Origin: Deltaproteobacteria bacterium
GTDB taxonomy: Bacteria > Desulfobacterota > Desulfovibrionia > Desulfovibrionales > Desulfovibrionaceae
Assembly: GCA_031280335.1 (NCBI GenBank)
Contig: JAITGZ010000181.1
Coordinates: forward strand, 1 to 6,247
Direction of reading: 5' to 3'
DNA: 6,247 nt
Shown here: positions 1-5,199 of the stretch, piece after piece
Layout: every line of letters begins with the position of its first letter
Position numbering within the stretch: the first letter of the stretch is position 1
The notes under the pieces: generated by a model
Database searches by the model: none
Told to the model about the DNA's origin: nothing
What the model saw: the letters and a program-made list of their open reading frames with translations, nothing else
Position numbers and translations under genes: made by a program

Positions 1-179
1 TAAATATAACGCTCGCTGTTGGCCCAAAAAGCCCAGCACATGCCCCCCAAAATAACCAAAACAAAAAAAACCCGCAAAAAGGAACGCTCCGCCCTGTCGC
101 CGCCCGTCCCCCTGCCCGAAACCGAAGCTCTCCCCACACCGGGAAAACCAGGCCTGCTTCTAAACCGATGAAAAAACAC
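1..179 (-). CDS. Unidentified single-pass membrane protein, N-terminal part (runs off left edge)
   Basis: The minus strand is open from a GTG at 179 down to base 1, giving 59 complete codons, with the rest of the gene outside the window. An in-frame stop (TAA, 183-185) lies just upstream, so the GTG is the first usable start. It has a near-perfect SD (AGGAGGGG, 186-193) at correct spacing. The first 36 residues are Arg- and Gly-rich with no acidic cluster. Residues 37-53 (VFFVLVILGGMCWAFWA) are a clear membrane segment, followed by NSERYI. Positive residues before the helix predict a cytoplasmic N-terminus and a periplasmic remainder (signal-anchor topology). I do not recognise the family. 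The gene is divergent from hflK, so the two may share a regulatory region. Against it: the visible part is short and uses AGA/AGG codons, which are uncommon in the neighbouring genes. Confidence 0.6.
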   Translation of the reverse strand, partial: MFFHRFRSRPGFPGVGRASVSGRGTGGDRAERSFLRVFFVLVILGGMCWAFWANSERYI

Positions 180-185
180 CGCTTA

Positions 186-193
186 CCCCTCCT
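186..193 (-). promoter_or_regulatory. Shine-Dalgarno for the left-edge minus-strand gene
   Basis: The minus-strand sequence AGGAGGGG contains the full AGGAGG core, 8 bases before the GTG at 179. It is the strongest SD in the window. It is the main reason for accepting a gene that starts with GTG and is only partly visible. Confidence 0.6.
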
Positions 194-273
194 GTTGAAT
201 CAAGGCCGTTCGCCCCGTACTCCCCAATTCAAAATAACTGCGGCCGCCCGCTCGTTTCTGCTCATCGCGTCTG

Positions 274-298
274 TTTATACCTCTTTTTAAAAAGCTTT
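274..298. promoter_or_regulatory. Possible divergent control region: minus-strand -10-like site and nested palindromes
   Basis: TATAAA on the minus strand (274-279) resembles a -10 box about 100 bp upstream of the GTG at 179, but no convincing -35 accompanies it. Next to it are a perfect 12-bp palindrome, CTTTTTAAAAAG (283-294), and an overlapping 8-bp palindrome, AAAGCTTT (291-298). These could be an operator between the two divergent genes, or simply AT-rich promoter DNA. Confidence 0.22.
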
Positions 299-309
299 AA
301 CAGGGAATC

Positions 310-357
310 TTGACGTATCTCTAAAAACATGGAATTTATTCAGGTCAATGTTATAAA
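310..357 (+). promoter_or_regulatory. Candidate hflK promoter elements
   Basis: TTGACG (310-315) is a good -35-like hexamer, but no good -10 lies 16-18 bases downstream; only AT-rich AATTTATT (333-340) is present. Separately, TGTTATAAA (349-357) matches an extended -10 (TGn plus TATAAA), which would start RNA at about 364, inside the SD. ATTCAGG occurs at 338-344 and again at 358-364, exactly 20 bp apart. The SD for hflK is AGGGGA (362-367), 7 bases before its ATG. A promoter is likely somewhere here, but I cannot decide which element is used. Confidence 0.3.
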
Positions 358-374
358 ATTCAGGGGATGGATTT

Positions 375-1526
375 ATGAATTGGGATTGGGAAAAACTACA
401 GGACAAGCGCAAGCGTCAAAACTCCCGCCCGTCCGGGAATCAAGGCAAAAGAGATGATGAAGAGCCGGAGGATCCTTTTGGTCCGGAACCGGGCGGCGGC
501 AGGGGGGATTCGGGCATACGGCAGATGAGCGATGCTTTTACGCGCTTGCGCCGTTCCCGCCGGCCTGTTTTTAAAATTTTGCTGCTGCTGCTGGTTTTGG
601 GCTGGCTGGCTTCGGGCATATTCATCGTCAACCCCGAAGAAATCGGCGTCATCACGCGTTTTGGCGCTTACAGCCGCAGGGTGGAGCCGGGGCCGCACTA
701 TCATCTGCCCTATCCCATTGAGCAGGCTGTAACCCCCAAAGTTTTGCATGTGCAGCGGGTGGAGATAGGTTTTCGCACCTTGCGTTCCAATTCCGGGCAG
801 CCGGTGGTGCGCGGGGTGCTGGAAGAAGCGGCCATGCTCACCGGGGACGAAAACATAGTGAATGTGCAGTTCATCGTGCAGTATCAGATCAAAGACGCGG
901 TGGACTTTTTGTTCAAGGCTGATTTGCAGATCCCCAACCCGGGCGGCACGGATATTTACTCCGAAACCGTCAGGAACGCGGCCGAGGCCGCCATGCGCGA
1001 GGTCATAGGCGGCAGCCAGATTGACTCCGCCCTGACCGACGGCAAAAACCAGATTCAATTGGAAACGCGCGATCTGCTGCAGGGCATTCTGGATCGTTAC
1101 AGCACGGGCATCCAGATCCAGGCCGTGCAGCTGCAGGATGTAACCCCGCCGCAGGAGGTGAGCGCGGCATTCAAAGACGTGGCCAGCGCCCGCGAAGACC
1201 GTAGCCGCTCCATCAACGAGGCGGAGGCCTACCGCAACGAAATACTGCCGCGCACCAGCGGCGAGGCGGCGGAGATTCTCAACAAGGCCGAGGCTTATAA
1301 AAAAGCCGTGGCCGAAAAAGCCTCCGGCGACGCCCAGCGCTTTCTCTCCGTGCTGGCGGAATACAACAAGGCCCAAAACGTGACCAAAAAACGCATGTAT
1401 ATTGAAACCATGGAAGAAATCCTCTCTTCGCCGGGTATGGAAAAGATCATTATCAACGGTGAATCCGCCCGTTCCGTACTGCCCTTCCTGCCCCTGGGCC
1501 GCGGCGGTGCCCAAGGAGGCCGCTGA
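375..1526 (+). CDS. hflK: FtsH protease modulator HflK (SPFH/band 7 membrane protein)
   Basis: HflK is known to form, with HflC, a large inner-membrane SPFH assembly that surrounds FtsH and restricts its degradation of membrane proteins. The 383 residues have the family order: a charged, Gly/Pro-rich cytoplasmic tail (1-64), one membrane helix (about 67-85, LLLLLV core), then the band 7 domain opening with GVITRFG (91-97) and PGPHYHLPYPIE (105-116). A long helical, Ala/Glu-rich region carries the HflK-type INEAEAY motif near residue 280. The C-terminus is Gly-rich (GRGGAQGGR). Length is slightly below the E. coli protein (about 419) because tail segments are shorter. The ATG at 375 has SD AGGGGA 7 bases upstream, and the encoded MNWDWEK start is Trp-rich as in related proteins. 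Its stop overlaps the hflC start by one base, so the two are one operon. Confidence 0.95.
   Translation: MNWDWEKLQDKRKRQNSRPSGNQGKRDDEEPEDPFGPEPGGGRGDSGIRQMSDAFTRLRRSRRPVFKILLLLLVLGWLASGIFIVNPEEIGVITRFGAYSRRVEPGPHYHLPYPIEQAVTPKVLHVQRVEIGFRTLRSNSGQPVVRGVLEEAAMLTGDENIVNVQFIVQYQIKDAVDFLFKADLQIPNPGGTDIYSETVRNAAEAAMREVIGGSQIDSALTDGKNQIQLETRDLLQGILDRYSTGIQIQAVQLQDVTPPQEVSAAFKDVASAREDRSRSINEAEAYRNEILPRTSGEAAEILNKAEAYKKAVAEKASGDAQRFLSVLAEYNKAQNVTKKRMYIETMEEILSSPGMEKIIINGESARSVLPFLPLGRGGAQGGR
1513..1519 (+). promoter_or_regulatory. Shine-Dalgarno of hflC inside the hflK 3' end
   Basis: AAGGAGG lies within the last hflK codons, 6 bases before the hflC ATG at 1526. The TGATG junction shares one base between stop and start, a typical arrangement for translational coupling of two subunits made in fixed proportion. 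Confidence 0.8.
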
Positions 1527-2377
1527 TGGAAAAACGCCTGCTTACCATTCTGGTGCTGCTGGGCGCGCTGGTCATTTTATTCAACCAGTGCGTCTATACC
1601 GTGCATGAGACCGAACGGGCCATTGTGCTGCAGCTCGGTTCGCCCGTAAAGTCCAATGTGCCGCCGGGGCTGCATTTTAAAATACCCTTCATCCAGAACG
1701 TCATCTATCTGGACGCGCGCATCCTCACCTATGATTCCAACCCGGCCGAGGCCCTGACCAGCGACAACAAAACCATCGTGCTGGACAACTACGCCCGCTG
1801 GCGCATCACCGAACCGTTGCTCTTTTACCAGACCTTGCGCACCGTGCGTCTGGCCCAGGCCCGGCTGGTGGACATAGTCTATTCCGAGCTGCGCGTGGTG
1901 GTCGGCCGCTATACCCTGGAAGAAGTGGTTTCTTCCAAACGCCAGGAGATCATGCGCCAGGTCATTGCCAAGGCCAACGAATTGAGCAAGACGGAATACG
2001 GGGTGGAGGTCATTGATGTGCGCATCAAACGCACCGACCTGCCGCAGGAAAACCAGCGGGCCATCTTTGGACGCATGCAGGCCGAACGCGAACGCCAGGC
2101 CAAACAATACCGCTCCCAGGGCGAGGAAGAAGCCAGAAAAATACGCTCCGGCGCGGATAGAGAGGTTACCATCATGCTGGCCGAAGCCCGGCGCAAGGCC
2201 GAAGTGCTGCACGGCGAGGGCGATGCCGAGGCCATCCGCATCTTTGCGGAAGCCCTGAACAAATCGCCGGAGTTCTACGAATTCTACCGCAGCCTGGAAG
2301 CATACAAAAAAGGACTCAAAGACAACGGCCGGATCATCCTCCAGCCGGGACAGGACTTTTTGCGCTTCTTTCAGTGA
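1526..2377 (+). CDS. hflC: FtsH protease modulator HflC (SPFH/band 7 membrane protein)
   Basis: HflC is the partner of HflK in the FtsH-associated SPFH cage of the inner membrane, with its bulk in the periplasm. The 283 residues begin with a signal-anchor helix (about 4-20, LLTILVLLGALVILF). The band 7 domain follows, with TERAIVLQLG (29-38) and PPGLHFKIPF (46-55). The family signature RIKRTDLPQEN (166-176) runs into a long charged helix, AERERQAKQYRSQGEEEA, expected to form the oligomeric coiled coil. The E. coli protein is about 334 residues, so this one is shorter, mostly after the coiled coil. The start is fixed by the SD at 1513-1519 and the one-base overlap with hflK. No intrinsic terminator with a U-tract is visible after the stop, only a GC-rich hairpin at 2384-2407. 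Confidence 0.95.
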   Translation: MEKRLLTILVLLGALVILFNQCVYTVHETERAIVLQLGSPVKSNVPPGLHFKIPFIQNVIYLDARILTYDSNPAEALTSDNKTIVLDNYARWRITEPLLFYQTLRTVRLAQARLVDIVYSELRVVVGRYTLEEVVSSKRQEIMRQVIAKANELSKTEYGVEVIDVRIKRTDLPQENQRAIFGRMQAERERQAKQYRSQGEEEARKIRSGADREVTIMLAEARRKAEVLHGEGDAEAIRIFAEALNKSPEFYEFYRSLEAYKKGLKDNGRIILQPGQDFLRFFQ

Positions 2378-2383
2378 AAAATC

Positions 2384-2407
2384 GCATTTTGCGGGGCCGC
2401 GAAATGC
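2384..2407 (+). other. Stem-loop just after hflC
   Basis: GCATTTTGCG (2384-2393) pairs with CGCGAAATGC (2398-2407) over 10 bp, with one T-G wobble and a GGGC loop, starting 7 bases after the hflC stop. No T-run follows, so it is not a standard intrinsic terminator. It could protect the mRNA 3' end. The rest of the stretch to 2483 is GC-rich, includes a weaker GCCGCC/GGCGGC hairpin around 2425-2455, and has no credible gene. Confidence 0.45.
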
Positions 2408-2483
2408 CCGGGCGCAGCCTTAGCCTCGCCGCCCCCCTTTTGGGCATGGCGGCAAGGTGCCCCTGGGCCCCCTGGTTCAGTTC

Positions 2484-2572
2484 TTCAGCCGAGTTGCGGC
2501 TGAAAAAAACGTCGAGGGGGTCCGGGGGGAATCGTTCCCCCCGGATGGGGTTTTTGGGGCGATAGCCCCAAA
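2484..2572 (+). repeat. Three-hairpin intergenic repeat, copy 1
   Basis: Three inverted repeats stand in series. H1: TTCAGCCG (2484-2491) pairs with CGGCTGAA (2497-2504). H2: TCCGGGGGGAA (2521-2531) pairs perfectly with TTCCCCCCGGA (2535-2545) around a TCG loop. H3: TTTGGGGC (2553-2560) pairs with GCCCCAAA (2565-2572) around GATA. The same order appears in inverted orientation at 3603-3690 and in part at 6191-6247. There is no coding content and no mobility gene nearby. It resembles a REP- or MITE-type non-autonomous repeat, but I cannot name a family. H1 carries T on its left side and A on its right on both strands, so it is not a standard terminator. Confidence 0.85.
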
Positions 2573-2578
2573 CTGTGT

Positions 2579-2618
2579 AATCTTAGACAATCTTAAATAA
2601 TCTCAAATAATCTCAATA
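2579..2618 (+). repeat. Four 10-bp tandem repeats abutting a start codon
   Basis: Four direct units follow without gaps: AATCTTAGAC, AATCTTAAAT, AATCTCAAAT, AATCTCAATA. They are followed by AG and then the ATG at 2621. The period is close to one DNA helical turn. The array is strongly AT-rich within GC-rich surroundings and takes the place where an SD should be. Confidence 0.85.
2584..2611 (+). promoter_or_regulatory. Candidate promoter embedded in the tandem repeats
   Basis: TAGACA (2584-2589, 5 of 6 matches to TTGACA) and AATAAT (2606-2611, 5 of 6 to TATAAT) are 16 bases apart. Transcription would begin about 2618, only a few bases before the ATG at 2621, giving an almost leaderless mRNA. 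That would fit the missing SD. A second AATAAT sits one repeat unit earlier (2596-2601). Confidence 0.35.
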
Positions 2619-2620
2619 AG

Positions 2621-3568
2621 ATGCTTTATTTAAAAGGCTCCGCTTTGGCGGCCGGGTTTTGGCGGACGATCCGCTGGCTGGTTCCGCTGGCGGCGCTGTT
2701 TTACCTGTGGCGGGCCGGACTGTTCTCGGTCGAGCGTCTGCGTCCGGCGCAGGCGATCTTCTGGGCTCTGCCCGCAGCTCTGGCGCTGATCATTCTGAAT
2801 ACCGCCTGTTTCGGCTTGCGTTTTCACTGTTTGCTGCGCTGTTTGGGGCTGGACTCTGACTTTCGCGCCCAGTGGAAGCTGCATTTTGCCGGGCTGCTGG
2901 CGCAGCAGGTCGGCTCGGAAGCGGCGTTTGAAGCCATGCGCTTTGCCGGGGTGAAGGCCCAGGGGCTGCCCGGCGCGGACATCCTGGCCGCCGCCCTGGT
3001 GGACCGGCTGCTGGGGCTCCTGGCCCTCATCGCCCTGGCCCTGACCGCCCTGGCCTTTTACCGGCCTGAAAGCAGGCCCTATGCCCTGGCCTTTGTTCCG
3101 GGCGCGGCCCTCCTGATCCTCATCGCCCTGGCTCTCTGCCGGCGTTTGGCCGCGCTGCCCGTGGGGAACGGATGCCTCACCTCCCTGGCCGCCCGCCTCG
3201 CCGCCCTCCTGCTCGTCTTCAAAGGCCGCCGGCAGCGCCTGGCCCTGCTCTTATTGCCGGCTGCGGCCGGGCACGTCCTGGCCTTTCTCGCCCTGTACTT
3301 TTGCGCCGTCTGCCTGGAAGGCCCCAGCCTGAACCCGCTGGAAGCCGTCGCCGGCGGTGCCGTCTTTACCGCCTCACAAGCCCTGCCCCTGCCCCTGGCC
3401 GGACTGGGCGCGGGCGAAACCGCCTTTGGCGCCGCCCTCGCCCGGCTGCGCGGCACAGGCAGCTTGCTCGACTTCGCCCCCATACTGCTGCTGAACCGGC
3501 TGCTCATGCTGGCGGCAGGCATCATCGGCTGGCTCTGGCTCGCCGCCTCAAGCGGCAAAAACCGTTAG
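2621..3568 (+). CDS. Flippase-like polytopic membrane protein (LPG synthase TM / UPF0104 family)
   Basis: The 315-residue protein is very hydrophobic, with about seven or eight membrane segments (roughly 17-30, 44-66, 121-147, 155-174, 204-228, 237-258, 283-308). Three features match the family that includes YbhN, AglD, HpnL and the flippase half of MprF: LVDRLLGLLAL (126-136), the late GLGAGE turn (261-266), and a conserved-looking loop with a terminal Arg (VGSEAAFEAMR, 97-107). Family members without a synthase domain are thought to move or handle lipids; no C-terminal synthase domain is present here. The substrate is unknown. Position upstream of arnB/arnC suggests, but does not show, an envelope-lipid role. 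The ATG at 2621 has no SD; a TTG at 2645 is an alternative but is no better. Codon use shifts within the gene, with no CTC Leu codon before codon 133. Confidence 0.75.
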   Translation: MLYLKGSALAAGFWRTIRWLVPLAALFYLWRAGLFSVERLRPAQAIFWALPAALALIILNTACFGLRFHCLLRCLGLDSDFRAQWKLHFAGLLAQQVGSEAAFEAMRFAGVKAQGLPGADILAAALVDRLLGLLALIALALTALAFYRPESRPYALAFVPGAALLILIALALCRRLAALPVGNGCLTSLAARLAALLLVFKGRRQRLALLLLPAAAGHVLAFLALYFCAVCLEGPSLNPLEAVAGGAVFTASQALPLPLAGLGAGETAFGAALARLRGTGSLLDFAPILLLNRLLMLAAGIIGWLWLAASSGKNR

Positions 3569-3602
3569 TAAATAATAAAACAACTTGAAATTGCCCATAT
3601 TA

Positions 3603-3690
3603 TTGGGGCTATCGCCCCAAACCCCATTTGGGGGGAATTATTCCCCCCAAACCCCCTCAACATTTTTTCAGCCACCATGCGGCTGAAAAA
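3603..3690 (-). repeat. Three-hairpin intergenic repeat, copy 2 (inverted)
   Basis: This is the reverse complement of the 2484-2572 unit, with all three hairpins in order. H3: TTGGGGC (3603-3609) with GCCCCAA (3614-3620), keeping the GATA loop on the minus strand. H2: TTTGGGGGGAA (3627-3637) with TTCCCCCCAAA (3641-3651). H1: TTTTTCAGCC (3664-3673) with GGCTGAAAAA (3681-3690). In H2 the outer pairs are T-A here but C-G in copy 1, changed on both sides, so pairing is kept. Copies 1 and 2 flank the flippase-like gene with their H3 ends facing inward. Confidence 0.85.
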
Positions 3691-3708
3691 CCAAAACAGT
3701 TTCAAAAG

Positions 3709-3737
3709 TTGACTATAATTACAATGGACATTATAAG
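3709..3737 (+). promoter_or_regulatory. Sigma70-type promoter for arnB
   Basis: TTGACT (3709-3714) and TATAAG (3732-3737) are separated by exactly 17 bases, each matching its consensus at five of six positions. RNA would start near 3744, giving an arnB leader of about 77 bases. This is the best promoter match in the window and makes arnB independent of the flippase-like gene. Confidence 0.65.
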
Positions 3738-3754
3738 CTTAATTTTGATATATG
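3738..3754 (+). promoter_or_regulatory. Weak PmrA-box-like site near the arnB transcription start
   Basis: CTTAAT (3738-3743), five bases, then TATATG (3749-3754) compares with the PmrA box (YTTAAK, 5 bases, YTTAAK). The first half is perfect and the second matches four of six. The site lies just downstream of the -10, not the usual place for activation, and the stretch is AT-rich, so a chance match is likely. Confidence 0.15.
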
Positions 3755-3766
3755 CCTTACATTGTT

Positions 3767-3785
3767 GCCCGGAGGCGCGCCGGGC
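3767..3785 (+). other. Hairpin in the arnB leader
   Basis: GCCCGG (3767-3772) pairs with CCGGGC (3780-3785) around a 7-base loop, followed by a run of eight A on the + strand (3789-3796). On the + strand there is no T-run, so it is not a terminator. It could structure the arnB 5' leader. No clear SD precedes the arnB ATG at 3821. Confidence 0.4.
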
Positions 3786-3820
3786 CGTAAAAAAAAGAAC
3801 ATATAACCCTGTGAATAGGT

Positions 3821-4969
3821 ATGCGTAAAAATTTTCTGCCTTTTTCCCGTCCGCAGATTACCGAAGCGGACCTGGCCGCCGTGAACGCGGTTTTGCGCAG
3901 CGGCTGGATCACCACCGGCCGCGAGTGCCTGGCGCTGGAAGAAGAAGCCGCCGCCGCTATTTCGACCCAAGGCGCGGTGGCCGTCAGCTCCGCCACCGGC
4001 GGCATGCACATCGCCCTCAGCGCCCTGGGCATCGGCCCGGGAGATGAGGTGATCACCCCCTCCCTCACCTGGGTTTCCACCCCCAACCTCATCACCCTGG
4101 CCGGGGCTAGGCCGGTCTGGGCTGAAGTTGACCGGGACAACCTCATGACCACAGCCGAGCTGGTCGCCCCGCTCATCACCGAACGCACCAAAGCCATTAT
4201 ACCGGTACACTTCGCCGGGGCCCCGGCCAATATGGACCCCCTGCGCGCCCTGGCCTCAAAACACAAGCTCTTTTTGCTGGAAGACGCCGCCCACGCCCTG
4301 GGCGCAGCCTACCAGGGGCGGCCCATAGGTGCGGAAGGCACAGCCATATTCTCCTTCCACCCCATCAAAAATATCACCACCGGCGAAGGCGGCCTCATCA
4401 GCTCAGATAACCCCGAACTCCTGGAACGCTTGCGCCGCCTGCGCTTTCACGGCTTGGGGCAGGACGCTTTTGACCGCGAACAGCAAGGCCGGCGCCCTCA
4501 GGCCCAAGTGCTGGAACCGGGCTACAAATATAACCTTACAGACATGGCCGCCGCCCTGGGCCGCTCCCAACTGGCCCGCCTGCAAGACATGAACGCCCGG
4601 CGCGCCCGTCTGGCCGGACTCTACCTGGAACGCCTGGCAGGCATCCCCGAACTGCGCCCGCTCACCCCCCCGCCCTGGACGCATACCCACGCCTGGCACC
4701 TCTTTATCGTACGCCTGCTCCGGGACGATCTTGGCCGCGACGAATTCATGGAACGCCTCAAACAACGCAATATCGGCACAGGACTGCACTTTCTGGCCGC
4801 GCATACCCACACCTGGTACAGACAAAAAGAAAAAACACACACCCGCCTGCCGGATACAGAATGGAACTCCCAACGCATCCTTTCCCTGCCCCTCTTCCCG
4901 GATATGACAGAAGACGACCTCAATGACGTGATCACAGCCATAAAAGACGCCTTGACCCGGAAAAAATAG
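3821..4969 (+). CDS. arnB: UDP-4-amino-4-deoxy-L-arabinose--oxoglutarate aminotransferase ArnB
   Basis: ArnB is a PLP enzyme of the DegT/DnrJ/EryC1/StrS family. It transfers an amino group from glutamate to UDP-4-keto-pentose to make UDP-L-Ara4N in the cytoplasm, for lipid A modification and polymyxin resistance. The 382 residues match enteric ArnB (about 380) along the whole length as I remember it: FLPFSRP (5-11), SGWITTG (27-33), AVSSATGGMHIAL (54-66), GDEVITPSLTWVST (74-87), and PVHFAGAP (128-135). EDAAHALG (154-161) contains D155, expected to hold the pyridine nitrogen. SFHPIKNITTGEGG (178-191) contains the PLP lysine K183. LPDTEWNS and SLPLFPDMTEDD lie near the C-terminus. The key residues are present, so it should be active. 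The ATG at 3821 fits the family N-terminus but lacks a clear SD. A good promoter lies at 3709-3737; arnC follows after 230 bp. Confidence 0.95.
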   Translation: MRKNFLPFSRPQITEADLAAVNAVLRSGWITTGRECLALEEEAAAAISTQGAVAVSSATGGMHIALSALGIGPGDEVITPSLTWVSTPNLITLAGARPVWAEVDRDNLMTTAELVAPLITERTKAIIPVHFAGAPANMDPLRALASKHKLFLLEDAAHALGAAYQGRPIGAEGTAIFSFHPIKNITTGEGGLISSDNPELLERLRRLRFHGLGQDAFDREQQGRRPQAQVLEPGYKYNLTDMAAALGRSQLARLQDMNARRARLAGLYLERLAGIPELRPLTPPPWTHTHAWHLFIVRLLRDDLGRDEFMERLKQRNIGTGLHFLAAHTHTWYRQKEKTHTRLPDTEWNSQRILSLPLFPDMTEDDLNDVITAIKDALTRKK

Positions 4970-5199
4970 CCCTGGAGAAGAAAATTCAAGAATAATCCTG
5001 GGGAGATAACCACGTCTTGGCGGAGACCCATGCCTTGCGCAGAGAACCCTCAGGAGAATGAACCCGCACGACGGGCCTGGCCGAAGGCCGGAGCGGGAGG
5101 TTAAAAACCTGGAGATTCCCTCCCCAAACCCCACCCTGAACCCGGCCAAGCTGCGTATAAAACCGCCACGGGCGGCAATTTTTAAATCAAGGAATTATA
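4970..5199 (+). other. Structured 230-bp gap between arnB and arnC
   Basis: No credible gene is visible. It holds GGA-type motifs at about 4974, 5002, 5022, 5053, 5090, 5111 and 5191 (the last is the arnC SD). A stem, CTGGCC (5077-5082) with GGCCGG (5086-5091), sits inside an outer CCCGC (5063-5067)/GCGGG (5093-5097) stem. AGGTT/AACCT (5098-5110) is a small hairpin. A short open frame from ATG 5058 has its SD only one base away and is not believable. TATAAA at 5156-5161 resembles a -10 but lacks a -35. Confidence 0.5.
5163..5183 (+). terminator. Weak intrinsic terminator or attenuator-like hairpin before arnC
   Basis: CCGCC (5163-5167) pairs with GGCGG (5171-5175) around ACG, then CAA and five T (5179-5183). 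The stem is short (5 bp) and the T-run is three bases away, so efficiency is probably low. Its place 17 bases before the arnC ATG makes attenuation of arnC conceivable. Confidence 0.35.

Noticed and set aside
3..290. Stop-free + strand frame from the left edge (95 codons)
   Set aside because: Codon third positions look random and the product is low-complexity Pro/Lys/Asn-rich; the minus-strand gene with a strong SD explains bases 1-179 better.
309..332. Heat-shock (sigma32-type) promoter before hflK from CTTGACG and CATGG
   Set aside because: Only the -35-like part fits; the -10 consensus (CCCCAT-type) is largely absent.
396..1514. 372-codon minus-strand open frame opposite hflK
   Set aside because: It is antisense to a clear hflK and shows no recognisable domain; long antisense frames are common in GC-rich genes. 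The same applies to the 318-codon frame opposite arnC (5182-6138) and the 211-codon frame opposite hflC.
2374..2565. 63-codon + strand frame starting at a GTG that overlaps the hflC stop
   Set aside because: It lacks an SD, has low-complexity content, and runs through H1 and H2 of the repeat, so it is better explained as non-coding.
3628..3828. 66-codon + strand frame between the flippase-like gene and arnB
   Set aside because: It is a translation of the inverted repeat copy and the arnB promoter, and it overlaps the arnB start in another frame.
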